A stretch of DNA of 64,000 nt from Panax quinquefolius (lineage: Eukaryota > Streptophyta > Magnoliopsida > Apiales > Araliaceae). The notes beneath the pieces are model-generated. The model was not told the origin of the DNA and ran no database searches. It saw nothing but the letters and a program-made list of their open reading frames with translations. Both the position numbers and the translations under genes were made by a program. Positions 11,068 through 22,735 of this stretch are shown one piece after another. Positions within the stretch are counted from its first letter, which is position 1. Each line of letters starts with the position of its first letter. The DNA lies in the NCBI GenBank assembly GCA_020205615.1, contig CM035163.1, positions 46,159,652-46,223,651 of the forward strand. Reading direction: 5' to 3'.

Positions 11068-12491
11068 AACTACTCACAAGAATACGCTCGATAATATAGA
11101 GAGAAAACATCGATTTAACGTGTGATTTTCAATTCTAACCCAAGACCCTATTTATAGTTAAATGCTTAGAACACCAAAGTAAAAAATTTAATATAATAAT
11201 AATATATATATTAATTTGTTTATGCCCACTTAGAATAATCTGAATTCAAAGAACTTAGCATGTATTAAAGATGCCCACCAAATACAAAAAACGTTTTCTT
11301 ATTTAAATTATTTTAAACTTCCAAAAATCAATTATTTTGGAGCTTCTGAACTTCAATAATTCATAATAAATAGCCTTCTTATCAGAAAATTTGAATCTCG
11401 CGTATTTTTATAGGAAATTCAATTCTCTACAACTTTGCAAAAAAAAGTTTTTCCAAATTCCAAACAGAAATTGATCGAAATCCATAAACGGACGATTTTA
11501 CAAGCTATAATCAAATTTCGGTCAATAATTGTGTCCACTAACACACAAAATATGTGTTAAACATTTAATGCCACAAAAATACTCTTCCTCCTCATATACT
11601 CATATATCCCACATTCATTATAAAAATATCAAATAATAATATATTATTAAAATAATATATTTAAATGAATTATTTTATCGTAAAAAGATAAAATATTAAT
11701 TTTCAACAATTGTCACATTAAAATTTTCTCCATCTATGTCCACATAAAATCAATATTTTCCTCATCATATAAATCAATAATTAATTATTCACAAATAATA
11801 TTACAGAATCACAAGATCGCAACGGTAGTTCCTGTGAAAGAGAGGGGCTTCCCAATAAGGATCTCTCCGTACTGGCGCGCAATTAGGTGACCAAACCTCT
11901 CCTTAGATAGAACTTTCTAGACATTGCCAATAATGTTATCCAATAATTTGTTCAGATAATATGAATTATTGCTCCAATAATGGAAAATACCGTAATGACA
12001 ATTTATCAAACAACAAGAATATAAAATATCAATGCAAAGAATTATTGAATCAATAAAATAAAATAATTTGAATAAGAATTATCGTAACAATTATTGAGTA
12101 GTGCCTTCTTACGTAAGAATCAATAATTGGTGCAATACTGTAGTCTTCTTTGCTCAACAACGCGTGACAGTGTGTTTTAACCACCGGGTATTCCAACAAT
12201 GATAACGGTAAAAACTACGCCATTATTTATAAACAACTTATATTTGTCGTTTTCTTCATCCAATCGCTTTTCGCATGGGGCCCATAAAAAGATCATACAA
12301 ATCATTGCATTTAATATTCCCCGACAAGATTAATATTCCAAGACCAAACGAATATTCTCCGATAATAATGAATATTTTATAACCACTTGCTTATTCGAAA
12401 TATTTGCGTATTTTACCCATAACTATCCACATTAATCAAATCAACCCTTACTATTTCAAAATTTCATTTATTAATAATTTGGGGTCTTACA
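11068..12491 (-). mobile_element. Chromovirus E1, 3' LTR, second segment
   Basis: It continues the LTR after the copia insertion and is colinear with 16950-18385. It includes the reversed TATA box (TATTTATA, 11149-11156) and the conserved U3 hairpin block (about 11822-11905), and ends with GGGGTCTTACA at 12481-12491. Read on the minus strand, that end is the LTR start TGTAAGACCCC. Confidence 0.85.
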
Positions 12492-12502
12492 ACCTCCTCT
12501 CC
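12492..12502 (-). other. E1 polypurine tract
   Basis: ACCTCCTCTCC on the plus strand is a purine run on the minus strand, immediately before the 3' LTR of this minus-oriented element. Confidence 0.75.
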
Positions 12503-12900
12503 TTATGAAATTTCGTCCTCGAAATTGACGTACGTACCTGATGTTTCGAAAAGATGAGAATACCTCGCTTTCATTTCTATTTCCAACTCCCAGGTCATTT
12601 CCTCAATAACATGGTTTCTCCACAAAACTTTAACTTGTGGTATAACCTCGATACATAGGACATGTTCTTTCCTATCCAAGATCTTGACAGTACCTCCTCG
12701 TGACGTTAAGTCTTCTATTATCTCGTCCGGTTCTAAGTCAATGACGTGGTTCGGTCGTCCCACATATTTACGTAACATCGATACGTGAAAAAACGTTATG
12801 AACACGCCATCATACTTGGCGGTAAAACTAGTCTATAGGCCACGCCCCTATTCGATCGAGAATTTCAAATGGATTAATAAATCAAAGGTTTGAGCTTTCC
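12503..12900 (-). pseudogene. pol: E1 integrase C-terminus with chromodomain region
   Basis: The minus strand reads a [13 protein letters not shown] segment (12825-12850), then FHVSMLRKYV, HVIDLEPDEI, VKILDRKE, VKVLWRNH and EMTWELEIEMKARYSHLF. This is the standard end of plant chromovirus integrase, where the chromodomain-type tail guides insertion into chromatin. The last 100 codons (12503-12805) are open, but the frame is lost just upstream. The coding end is close to the polypurine tract, as usual in this group. Confidence 0.85.
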
Positions 12901-13690
12901 TCACCTCACCGATTCTCGCTTTTGGAATAATGACTTCAGATCTTCTTCTTCATATTCATCAACTCCAGTCCAGTAGCTTGATAAGCTTTAAATTTATTGA
13001 TTAAAGTCGATTATACTCAGATATCATCACGTGGGTACCTAGAGTTTTCATCTCCATCTCTATTATTTGTAAATTATACTGAAATGAGTTTTTGACAATA
13101 TCGTACTCAGATTGTATAAAATCTTCTACTCAACACGCCGCCTACCACGTTCGCTTTTCCAGATGACATGGTCGTAACATGTGCTTTAAATGAGTCTCCT
13201 CTCGAGTTCTTCAAGCTCTTCCCACATTCCTTGCTCCATTCGAATTTTGTATCTCTACGAGTCACCGCGTTAATGGAATAGCGATTCGAGAATATCCTTC
13301 AACGAATCTCGATAATAACTAACTAAGCCTGAAAGCTACGTATTTCGATTACCGACTTTAGGTTGTTCTCAATCGTGACTCATATCCCAACCTTGATAAG
13401 ACGTTACAATGACACCTATCGCTTTTACTATCGCATCGAATATGGTGTCCCCTACGGAGAGTCCGGCTTCGATTGCATTCCACAAAGGAAGTCACCAGAT
13501 AAAGGGCTCGTGTACCAAATTCTATAGTTGAATTTTTAACTCCCCAAGTTCAATAGAGCCATTCGATATGAGATTTTAGAAATGAGTTTTGTACCGGGTT
13601 CAAAGTCGATACAAAATTTAATATCGCTTTGGGAGTAAGCCAAGAAATTCTTCGTGAAATACGCCGTGAAAAATTAATAACAACAGAATA
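12901..13690 (-). pseudogene. pol: E1 pol remnants with integrase core deleted
   Basis: Going upstream on the minus strand: LMNMKKK, from the integrase N-terminal linker (about 12945); GKANVV-GVLSRR, the RNase H/integrase junction (about 13125-13165); then a short degraded stretch; and the RT N-terminal region near 13500-13650, recognised by alignment with 61989-62160. Only about 100 bases separate the MKKK linker from the C-terminal GKL-P-F region, so the zinc-binding HHCC and DDE core are absent. The RT catalytic part is also largely missing. Confidence 0.65.
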
Positions 13691-14130
13691 TTATTCAAAT
13701 CGACGTGTCTTTATTCAAATCCATAACATGGACTAAGAAAACTTGACATCCGTAATAAACGAATGACTTCATGGCTTGATATGAAAATGTTTGACTACAA
13801 TGGTTTGATTGCTTGAATTCAATAACATGTTGCTTAAGAATATGAAAACTAACAACCTTACGAAAAGTAATCAATTTCGGCATGATGAGTAGTTAACCTT
13901 AAAATCACATCAAAAGCAAATATCTCTATAGAAATAAGGTTAACGGTAATGTGATAGTGCCAACCTGAATCAAGCAAGATTTCTAAACAACGGATGTAAT
14001 GAAAGTTTCTCCTAACTGAGTCTCCATAAATAGGTCAAAGTCTAATTTCTCCGTAGTCAAGTTCAAACGCTTGAGCGCAAGCAAGAGAGATAAAAGAATG
14101 GATAGAACCCAGATTCAGTAAGGTATAAAC
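13691..14130 (-). pseudogene. pol: E1 protease region, broken
   Basis: The minus strand at 13695-13883 reads FRKVVSFH and FKQSNHCSQTFSYQAMKSF, then YYGCQVFLVHVMDLNKD, the segment after the retropepsin-like domain in plant Ty3 elements. The 13900-14130 part aligns with the E3 protease region (60090-60330). No intact DSG or DTG active site can be read. Confidence 0.7.
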
Positions 14131-15400
14131 TTCGCAAGAATTTATAATTAACTAACCTGCTAACTTCGTTCGGGTTCCTCGATTTTGACCGGCCACGACA
14201 AACGCTTCTTCCAGAACCGCTGACTTTGACCTTTCCGGGACATCCTTTTGAGTCACCATTCCCGCTTGACTGGTTTCGATACCGCATAACTTCGAGAGAT
14301 ATGTCCTTCTTTTCCATAATTATAGCATACCTTAAACTGTTGTGGGCGCAATGATATGTCCCTCTTTCCCATTTGTAACATACGACTGACCGGTGGTCTT
14401 TCTCCTCCTTGAACCAAATCATCGCCAAGACCGCTGCTTCACATGGTCGTTGTTAAATCTCATCTTTTAAAATCTCCTCCCGACTCGCTTCTTCTATTTT
14501 TACGGCCACGATTACCACCGAGTGGTTACCGCCTTTGTCTCAGATTCTTCTTTCTCCGCCGGTTATCGTTATTCGATGATCGCTATCTTTGGTATAGTCC
14601 TCGGTTATGGTCCCTCGGTTGAACGTATCGTTATCTCGCTTCTAATAACCGAGCCATGTTGACAACATCCGAATAGAGAGAAAATTTATGAGAAATGAGA
14701 TACTCGACGTATCGCCGGGTTTCAAAACTCTCTCGTAAACATCCGCGTCATACGCTCCTCATTCTCCACCAAATGAGGTGCAACTCGATAACTCCGCTAA
14801 CTTCGCCAGATCGGGACACCGCCATGTTATTCTCGCTCCACCTAATAAACTCCACTTCCTTCATATGACGAATACTTTCAGTGGAAGTACTTGTCATTGA
14901 ACAGTTCAAACGCTCTACCACGACATGCCGAGTGAAGCCGGATGGGTACGCTTCACGATTCCCACCAAGAATCACCTCGTTACTTTAACATAAAAGTAGC
15001 GAATGGAACTTTCTTCTCTCCCGCATCCCAAGACATCGAATATCTTGGTAATTTGTTTGACCCACGCTCTCCACCTTAATCGGATCCGCTTTCCCTGCAC
15101 TCGTGGTCCCAACTCTTTGAATCGCTTGGGTCAGTGACCACCCGTGAATTGCTATCATTTCCTCCTATATTTTGAACACGAGTCTCCTCGTCCGATTTTG
15201 CATGAACTGCAAAAAGCTTCTAAACATCCCCTCGCTCATCATCTCGCTTCAAGGGTGTTGTTCACAGGAGGTACATTTCCACTGTTGACGCTTCTCCTCG
15301 TTGGTAAGTACAGCACTCCACTGGCCTCATTTACTCCATCATTAATATTCTCACGACATTCTCAAATATTGTCATAAAAAAAGGGTTAATTAAGGAAATC
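14131..15400 (-). pseudogene. gag: E1 gag, heavily degraded
   Basis: It aligns along its length with the E2 and E3 gag copies. Recognisable pieces are VSRLVNYKF at the gag/protease junction (about 14150), a VVCYKWERGTYHC relic of the zinc knuckle (about 14350-14390), a KEVEFI and ENNMAVS piece (about 14820-14870), and the N-terminal QFMQH region near 15200. It is far more diverged than the E2 and E3 copies. Many CG dinucleotides and small deletions are present, unlike the neighbouring AT-rich LTRs. Confidence 0.7.
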
Positions 15401-15533
15401 AATATATCACATAATATTCCTATATACCGACCAACTAACAAATAAGCTTAGGTAGGACACACTAAATGGGGATTTACTCGCCTCTACCCTCCTAGTTCTA
15501 TTCCCCGATCTCCGCCAGAGATCATATCCCTAA

Positions 15534-15544
15534 GCTCGATACCA
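15534..15544 (-). other. E1 primer-binding site
   Basis: GCTCGATACCA is the complement of TGGTATCGAGC, one base off the initiator-Met type site TGGTATCAAAGC seen intact at 19825 and 22409. It is two bases from the 5' LTR. Confidence 0.75.
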
Positions 15545-16119
15545 ACCGTGACGCCCCAAAATAGGTCCATTCCATCCAACCCATTCTCGAGTCGCCAAAT
15601 ACATGGTACGTAAATAACTACAACTTTATTAATACATTTGTCGTGCAAAAAATACGACAACATATATACTGTGAGTTTAAATATAATTATTGTCTTCTAG
15701 ACAATATACATACCAAAATAAATTCTCATCACAATTATTTATACATTATTTTATAAAAATGGTGAGGACTACTAAACAACTCTCTCTAGAACCTTCATTC
15801 CATACCCCACTAAGATTACTTACATTCTCGCCTCCCGAGAAGAAAAATGGAACAAAAAGGAAAAGGGTGAGCTCAACTAGCCCAGTAAAGAATATTATGA
15901 CTAAGATAATATACAACAAATTATCGTTAGTCTTCAATAGGGAAAAATCTAATAGAATACAATAGACAACCAGTTTTAAATCAATCTTCGCAGCAGAAAT
16001 AATAATTCATTAGAAGAGTTAAGTAGAGAATGTAAACTACTATCTTCTATATATGAATTTAAAAGTTCATCGTCGATATTTTATCCCTGTAACATCAATC
16101 AATATATATCTGGAATCAA

Positions 16120-16320
16120 ATATTCATCTTTGCACTATAGGCCAAAGATATTTATCAGTTGGTCATGTTCATCTAAACACCTGTTCATCTTTGCACTACA
16201 GGCCAAAGATATTAAACAGTTGGTCATGTTCATCTCAACACCTTTTCATCTTTGCACTACGGGCCAAAGATATTCATCAAGAAATCATTCATCTTTGCAC
16301 TACAGACCAAAGATATTCAG
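16120..16320 (-). repeat. CACTAC-loop hairpin array, four units (E1 5' LTR)
   Basis: Arms ATCTTTG and CAAAGAT enclose loops CACTATAGGC, CACTACAGGC, CACTACGGGC and CACTACAGAC. All four stems are perfect seven-pair stems. Confidence 0.85.
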
Positions 16321-16559
16321 TAATATCATCATTTAGGACTGAGGATGATGAAAAATATTTTAAAGGAAACGAATCCAAAGGAAACAAAAGAACAATATTA
16401 AGGATTCGTATTTTAAACAATCCAAGTTCAAAAATACTTCATAAGTAATCGTGGAGGAGTAAAATTCAAGAATGATCAAAACATGGATACAATCAAAGCT
16501 AGTATCCGTAATAGATATTTTGGACAAAAAGAAGAAATTTCATTTTTCTATGAATATAG

Positions 16560-16745
16560 TCCGATTCGTGAATAAAGTCAGATATCGTGAATAGTGCCGA
16601 TACGTGAATAGTAACTCCGACACCAAAAGATAGAAATTTCCCAAAAAAATCATCATCGCTTAAGTGAATAGTACTCATGAATAAGAATCGTGAATAGTAA
16701 CTCGTGAATAGTAACTCATGAATAAGATCTCATGAATAAGAACTC
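16560..16745 (-). repeat. GTGAATAGTA minisatellite (E1 5' LTR)
   Basis: Units such as CTCGTGAATAGTAA in tandem. The complete sibling of 1570-1757. Confidence 0.8.
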
Positions 16746-18385
16746 GACATGAAAAAGTTCCAAATTTGATAAAATTTCCAACCAATATTTCTAAGATAAT
16801 GATATTGAAGAAATAATATCATTTTCGAATAAAATAACATCCCTTACCTCGAAAAGACAAGATTTCTAGTTGAAACACCTGATATAAAGGCTATGACTTG
16901 AACTTGCACCGTATAGCAACACTCAAAGTATACTCAAAATACTCACAAGAATACGCTCGATAATATAGAAAGAGAAAACTTCAGTTTCTGGTGTGATTTT
17001 CAATTCTAACCTAAGCACCCTATTTATAGTTAAATGCTTAGAACACCAAAGTAAAAAATTTAATATAATAATAATATATATATTAATTTGTTTATGCCCA
17101 CTTAGAATAATCTGAATTCAGCAACTTAGCATGTATTAAAGATGCCCACCAAACACAAAAAACGTTTTTCTTATTTAAATTATTTTAAACTTCCAAAAAT
17201 CAATTATTTTGGAGCTTCGGAACTTCAATAATTCATAATAAATAGCCTTCTTATCAGAAAATTTGAATCTCGCGTATTTTTATAGGAAATTCAATTCTCT
17301 ACAACTTTGCGTAAGAAAGTTTTTCCAAATTCAAATGTAAATCGACCAATCAAATCCATAAAAGGACGATTTTACAAAGCTATAATCAAATTTCTATTAA
17401 TAATTGTGTCCACCAACACACAAAATATGTGTTAAACATTTAATGCCACAAAATATACTTCCTCCTCATATACTCATATATCCCACATTCATTATAAAAT
17501 ATCATCATTAATATATTATTAAAATAATATATTTAAATGAATTATTTTATCGTAAAAGATAAAATATTAATTTTCAACAATTGTCACATTAAAATTTTCT
17601 CCATCTATATCCACATAAAATCAATATTTTCCTCATCATATAAATCAATAATTAATTATTCATAAATAATATTACAGAATCACAAGATCGCAACCGTGCC
17701 GCTCCTGTGAAAGAGGGGGGCTTTCCAATAAGGATCTCTCCTTACTAAAAGCAATTAGGTGACCAAACCTCTCCTTAGATGTAAACTTTCTAGACATTGC
17801 CAATAATGTTATCCAATAATATTATTCGGATAATATGAATTATTGCTCTGATAATGGAAAATACCGTAATGACAATTTATCAAAACAACAAGAATATAAA
17901 ATATCAATGCAAAGAATTATTGAATCAATAAAATAAAATAATCGAATAAGAATTATCGTAATAATTATTGAGTAGTGCCTTCACGTAGAATCAATAATTG
18001 GTGCAATACCGCAGTGTTATTCGCTCAACAACGCCAGATAGTGTGTTTTAACCACCGGGTATTCCAACAAGATAATCTGTGAATAACTACGCCTAGTTAT
18101 TTATAAACAACTTATATTTGTCGCTTTTCTTCATCCAATCGCTTTCCATTTTGGGGCCCACAAAAAGATCATACCGACGCATAAATATTCCCCACAAAGA
18201 CTGAATATTCCACGACCAAACGAATATTCTCCTAATAATAATGAATATTTTATAACCACTTACTTATTCGAAATATTTGCGTATTTTACCCATAACTATC
18301 CACATTAATCAAATCAACCCTTACTATTTCGAAATGATAAATAGAGGAAAATAAATTTCATTTATTAATAATTTGGGGTCTTACA

Positions 18386-18981
18386 ATAGTCATGACCATT
18401 GATGATTTAATATCCTTGGCCCGTAGTGCAGGGATGATTCGATGATGTGGTTTATTTATTAAGCTGAGTCTCAGCGATAAAAATTGATGAAAACATTTTT
18501 AAATCGTAGAAGATAGTATATTATGCCCTACTTGACTCTTCTAATGGATTGCTTATTCCGCTGTAGTTAAACTTGATGTCTATTGTATTTTATCAGTTTA
18601 ACATTGTTGAAGACTATTGATAATTTATTCTGTATTATCTTAGTCATAATATTTCTTGCTGGGCTAGTTGAGCTCACCCTTTCTTTCACCGTTCTCTTCG
18701 AAAATGAGAATATAAATTTGGACGAGTCGGGAAAAGGAGTGACGGTTCAGAAGATAGCATTAGTAGTCCTCACTATTCTGTTAAATAGTGTGACAATAAA
18801 TGTAATGAGGACTCCTTTGAGTGTGGATATTGTCTAGATGACAATATTTCTATTAGAACTCTCAGTTTATGTATTGTCGTATATTACATGACGGTTGTAT
18901 AATTAAGTTTGTATTTGTATTCTGTACCATGTATTTGGCGACTCAAGATGGGTAATGTATACCTATTTTGGGGGCGTCACA
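18386..18981 (+). mobile_element. Plus-strand chromovirus LTR, 3' end fragment
   Basis: It matches 40805-41427 of solo LTR S1, from ATGACCATTGATG to the terminal GGGGGCGTCACA. It contains one CACTAC-type hairpin (18411-18440, as the complement) and the CTGGGCTAGTTGAGCTCACC block. It ends directly at the E2 gag, so an LTR had inserted in E2 and E1 then inserted in that LTR. The left remainder would lie beyond the window edge. Confidence 0.8.
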
Positions 18982-19651
18982 TCTTGTGTTTCAAACCTCT
19001 TAGAAACATTCGCGTCATTCTCTCCTCATTATCAACCAAATGGGACGCAAATTGGGACAAATTTCGGAAAACTTCAGCATCGCGACTTTGCGACACGGTC
19101 ATGTTGTTTTGCTCCAGTTTAATGAACTCTACCTCTTTCATGTGACGAATACTTTCGGGAAAGTACTTGTCGTTGAACAGTTCTTAAAACTTTTCCCAAG
19201 ACATCTTCAGTGCGGCAGGTTGAGTACGCTTTATAGATTCCCACCAGTAATCTGCCTCTGCCCGCAACATGAAGGTGGCAAAGGGAACCTTTTGCTCCTT
19301 AGAGCAACCCAAGACATCAAATATCTTGTTGATCTGTTTTATCCACGTCTCCGCCTTAAGTGGTTTTGGCTCTCCAAAAAACATCGGTGGTCCCAGCTCT
19401 TTGAACTGTTTGGCGGTGACCATCCGAGAGTTGCCAGTGTGTCCACCTGCATTTTGGACAGGAGCCGCTCTCGCCTGATGTTGCATGAATTGCATGAAGC
19501 CTCAGAACATTCCATCGTTCATCATTTGGTCAGTGTTGTCATTTGAATGAGGATTATCACCTTCATGATGCACATTGTCTTGGTTATTGATCTGTGGAGA
19601 CTCAACGGTCTCCTGTGCTCCATTGATATTCTCAACATTCTCGGATGCCAT
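18982..19651 (-). pseudogene. gag: Chromovirus E2 gag, partial
   Basis: The minus strand from 19651 reads a Ty3/gypsy Gag start. The clean part (19184-19495) holds MVTAKQFKELGPPMFFGEP, ETWIKQINKIFDVLGC and FATFMLRAEADYWWESI, the retrotransposon gag domain that forms the particle core. It is very close to E3 gag (60954-61589). A TGA lies where E3 has AGA, near 19502. The gene is cut off at 18982 by the LTR fragment, so no zinc knuckle or pol is left. The ATG at 19651 is chosen because it aligns with the E3 start and follows a normal leader after the primer site. Confidence 0.85.
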
Positions 19652-19824
19652 TTTCAAATACTACCACAAAACAAGGGTTAATTAATATATCACATATTAT
19701 CCCCATACTCTGACCGATCAATTAAATACCAATTAAACTTAAGTAGGTCATACTAGCGAAGGAATTCCCCGTCTCTCCCTTCCTAGTTCTTGTCTCACGT
19801 CTTAGCCAGGGATCATATCCCTAA

Positions 19825-19836
19825 GCTTTGATACCA
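19825..19836 (-). other. E2 primer-binding site
   Basis: GCTTTGATACCA is the complement of TGGTATCAAAGC, matching the 3' end of initiator tRNA-Met. It is two bases from the E2 LTR. Confidence 0.85.
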
Positions 19837-19838
19837 AC

Positions 19839-20201
19839 TGTGACGCCCACCAAAATAGGTATACATCACCTATTCTGAGTCGCCAAATATATGGTACAGA
19901 ATACAAATAAAATCTTAAATATACAACATGAGCTGTGAGTTTTAATACAATCATAATCTTCTAGACAGTACATAAACTCAAAATAAGTCCTCAATACATT
20001 TATTATCACACTATTTCACAGAATAGTGAGGACTACTAATATTATCATCTGGACCGTCACTCCATTCCCCGACTCGTCCCAGCTATTTTCTCATTTCTTG
20101 AAGAGAACAATGAAAGAAAGGGTGAGCTCAACTAGCCCAGTAAGAAATATTATGACTAAGATAATGCAGGATAAATTATCATTAGCCTTCAACAGTGTTA
20201 A
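19839..20201 (-). mobile_element. Chromovirus E2 5' LTR, first segment
   Basis: It begins TGTGACGCCC, reads like the U5 end of the minus LTRs, and is interrupted at CAGTGTTAA by element F. It resumes at 24917. The uninterrupted equivalent is at 56111-56135 in E3. Confidence 0.9.
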
Positions 20202-20244
20202 TGTAAGACCCCGAATTTTATGAAATTTCAAAACGAGGGGAGAT
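20202..20244 (+). other. Collapsed extra LTR plus polypurine stub at the left end of F
   Basis: The 43 bases start with an LTR beginning (TGTAAGACCCCGAATTTTAT), switch at GAAAT to the end of the internal region (TTTCAAAACGAGGGGAGAT), and lead into the complete 5' LTR. The target duplication GTTAA lies to the left of this stub, not of the complete LTR. This fits an LTR-interior-LTR-interior-LTR tandem whose first unit collapsed through the short repeat ATGAAAT. Confidence 0.8.
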
Positions 20245-21460
20245 TGTAAGACCCCAAATTTTATGAAATAAAATTATTCAATTTTCCTATTTAGTAAATG
20301 GTTAAATTGATAAAAATTTAAGGGTGATATTTGTAAAATTTTCTAAATACACAAGTGGTTATAAAATACTCATTGTTGTCGGGGATTATTCGTTTGGTCG
20401 TGGAATATTCTTGCTGTCGGGGAATATTCGTACGACGGCGCAGCCATTTGTGGGCTCCATAATAGAATAACTGTCGGATGAAGAAAACGACAAGTTTGAG
20501 TTTTTATAAATAACGGCGTAGTTGTTACTGCTTAACACTTGTTGAATACCCGTGGTTAAAATATATAATAATACGCGTGGTTGAAAAGTAGCACACCAGT
20601 GATTGCATGTATTTTTTTGAATTATTGATTCTTACGTGAAAGCACACTACTCAATAATTGTTACAGTAATTACTGTTCAATATTTTATTTTATTGATTCA
20701 ATAATTGTTGCGTTGATATTTATATTATTGTTGTTTCACTAATTGTCACGGCACAGTATTTCCCATTATCAGATTAATAATTCATATTATTTGAATAATA
20801 TTATTAGATAGCATTATTGGCAATGTCTAGAAAGTTCTGTCAAGGAGAGGTTTGGTCACCTAATTGTGAGCCAGTAAGGAGAAATCCTTATCGGAAAGCC
20901 CCCTCTTTCCTGGGAACCACCTAGTTGTCATAATTGTGATCCTGTAATATTATTTGTGAATAATAAATTATTGATTTATATGATAAGGAAATATTTATTT
21001 AATGCGGATATAATTGATGGATATATTTATTTTATGTGGATATAATTGAAGGAATTAATGTTGAGGTATTTTATCAGTATTTTTGTCGGAATGGAGGTAT
21101 TAAAAATTAAATCAGTATTTTTTACGATATATTGCGTGAGTTATAATTTTTAATCCGACTGTTGGATCGTTGCGATTTTTGGGTATGTTATACATATATA
21201 AGTTGAGTATATGTTCACAAATTTTGAACCGTTAAAAATGAACGTATAAATTGTTATGAATTTTAAGAGGTGACTGGTTCAGAAATTATTGAAGTTTCGA
21301 AATTTATCATTTTGGTGGAAAATTCTAGAATGCGTGGGCCCCACTTATGGTTGTTAAAGAAATGTGCTAAAATTCTAATTCAAATGTGGTGGGTGGCAAT
21401 AGTAGCAGGTAAAGCCATCAGGTAGCAGGTCAAGTCTACTTCGGCGTGCTAACATTTTCC

Positions 21461-21468
21461 TATAAATA
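21461..21468 (+). promoter_or_regulatory. TATA box, F 5' LTR
   Basis: TATAAATA is followed by a pyrimidine-rich CTTTCTCTCTTTCTCTCTC stretch about 45 bases on, a usual plant leader. The equivalent in the 3' LTR is at 23967-23974. Confidence 0.7.
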
Positions 21469-21870
21469 GAGGGCTAAGTTAGAATTGAAAATCACACCAG
21501 AAACATAAGCTTTCTCTCTTTCTCTCTCTATATTATCAAGCATATTTTGTGAGTATTTTGATACTTTGAGAGTTTCTATTCAAAGGTAAGGTTCCTTCTA
21601 CTTTACATTCCTATTCGTAAATACCGCTTCTTTCGAGGTAATAAGAGTGTAAATTGGGTCGGCGGGGATAATAGGGAATAGTTTGGTGGTCCAAGATCAC
21701 AAAGTTTCTCAACACATTATAAAATGGCATGACATACAATATATAATTGTATTGAGGACCTAAGATGTGTGTGTCGTATATTATACGTCACTTAATAATT
21801 GATTTTGGTGAACAACAATAGGGTGAGGTGGACCCAACTTTGGAAGGGTGTTTTTCCACTATCATACAAG

Positions 21871-22221
21871 ATGTCTAATGACATACAATCTCGCGTTATC
21901 GTAAGACAAGGTTGTGCACATCCACTTGCTGAGTATATATACGAGCACTACCTATATGATCTTGGAGTTGAGTTGAAACATAATGTTCAATCGCAGACGG
22001 TGGAGATAGTTATATGTCAAGAGAAGACTCACCATTGGAAGGAACATGATAGTAATCTTTTTGTTTTTCTTTGGGGTCTATTAGATCAACCAAGGATAAT
22101 TCTCTGGACATATGATATCTATCATAACTTAGATTCATGGCCTCATACGTACGAAGGTTTCCTTGAGTACTTCCCAAAGATTTTAATTTTTAAAACAGTT
22201 TTAGATTGTACCTTTATGTAA
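21871..22221 (+). CDS. LTR-encoded protein of unknown function, F 5' LTR
   Basis: An ATG-started frame of 116 residues begins about 400 bases after the LTR TATA box. It is therefore in the transcribed leader rather than the gag-pol region. The frame stays open about 24 codons further upstream without ATG (a TTG at 21799). Visible traits are MSNDIQSRVIV at the N terminus, GCAHPLAEYIYEHYLYDLG, a HHW motif and many aromatic residues (WGLLDQPRI, YDIYHNLDSWP). No signal peptide, membrane segment or zinc motif is obvious. Related frames occur at 24377-24613 and 42575-42904 in different LTRs. I do not recognise the family. It could be a captured host gene piece or an element-specific protein; chance is possible but weakened by the three copies. 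Confidence 0.55.
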   Translation: MSNDIQSRVIVRQGCAHPLAEYIYEHYLYDLGVELKHNVQSQTVEIVICQEKTHHWKEHDSNLFVFLWGLLDQPRIILWTYDIYHNLDSWPHTYEGFLEYFPKILIFKTVLDCTFM

Positions 22222-22408
22222 GGTATCATTGTGAGGTGTTGTCCATAGTTGGGACATGAGTCACAGTTGGTATTAAAACTCACAGTATATGTGTTGTTGT
22301 ATTTTGCACGACAATTGTAGTAATAAAGTTGTAGTTATTTTCTGTACCATGTATTTGGCGACTCAGAATAGGTTGGATGGATTGGACCTATTTTGGGGGT
22401 GTCACAGT

Positions 22409-22420
22409 TGGTATCAAAGC
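22409..22420 (+). other. F primer-binding site
   Basis: TGGTATCAAAGC lies two bases after the 5' LTR and is complementary to the end of initiator tRNA-Met. Confidence 0.9.
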
Positions 22421-22720
22421 TTAGGGATATGATATCTGGCGGAGATCCGAGATTAGAACTAGAGGGGAGAGATGAGTAAATCATTCGCTAGTGTGTCCTA
22501 CCTAAGCTTATTTGTTGGTCAGTCATAATATCGGGATATTATGTGATATGTTAATTTGTTTAATTAACCCTTGTTTTTGAAGTCGTATTCTAGAATGATA
22601 TCCTCAAATACGGAGAGATGAGCAATGGAGAAATCATGATGACCGGAGAATCTGAAATGAAAGCAAGGTATTCTCAACTCTTCGAAATACCAGGTAAGTA
22701 AATTTCGGGGATGAAATTTC
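22421..22720 (+). pseudogene. F internal remnant (leader fused to integrase tail)
   Basis: Only about 300 bases remain between primer site and polypurine tract. The first part matches the leader after the primer site in E1-E3 (CCCTTGTTTTTGAAGT near 22567). The last part reads EMKARYSQLFEIPGK (about 22655-22700), the end of chromovirus integrase. All of gag and nearly all of pol are deleted, so F depended on other copies or lost its genes later. Confidence 0.85.
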
Positions 22721-22735
22721 AAAACGAGGGGAGAT
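22721..22735 (+). other. F polypurine tract
   Basis: AAAACGAGGGGAGAT lies directly before the 3' LTR start. Confidence 0.85.

Larger units (their letters stand above)
15547..18385 (-). mobile_element. Chromovirus E1 5' LTR
   Basis: A full LTR of about 2.84 kb, from CGTGACGCCCC (mutated TGTGACGCCC) to GGGGTCTTACA. On its own strand it starts TGTAAGACCCC, has the U3 hairpin block (17698-17785), a TATA box (17021-17028 reversed), then the GTGAATAGTA array (16560-16745) and the CACTAC-loop hairpins (16120-16320) in the transcribed part. The block TGAGCTCAACTAGCCCAGTA (15868-15887) is shared by nearly all LTRs in the window. Confidence 0.9.
20245..22406 (+). mobile_element. Chromovirus F 5' LTR
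   Basis: 2162 bases from TGTAAGACCCC to GGGGGTGTCACA. It holds the U3 hairpin block (20844-20918), a TATA box (21461-21468), and a reading frame of 116 codons from ATG (21871-22221) in the transcribed part. It lacks the CACTAC-loop array of the other LTR subfamilies. Confidence 0.95.
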
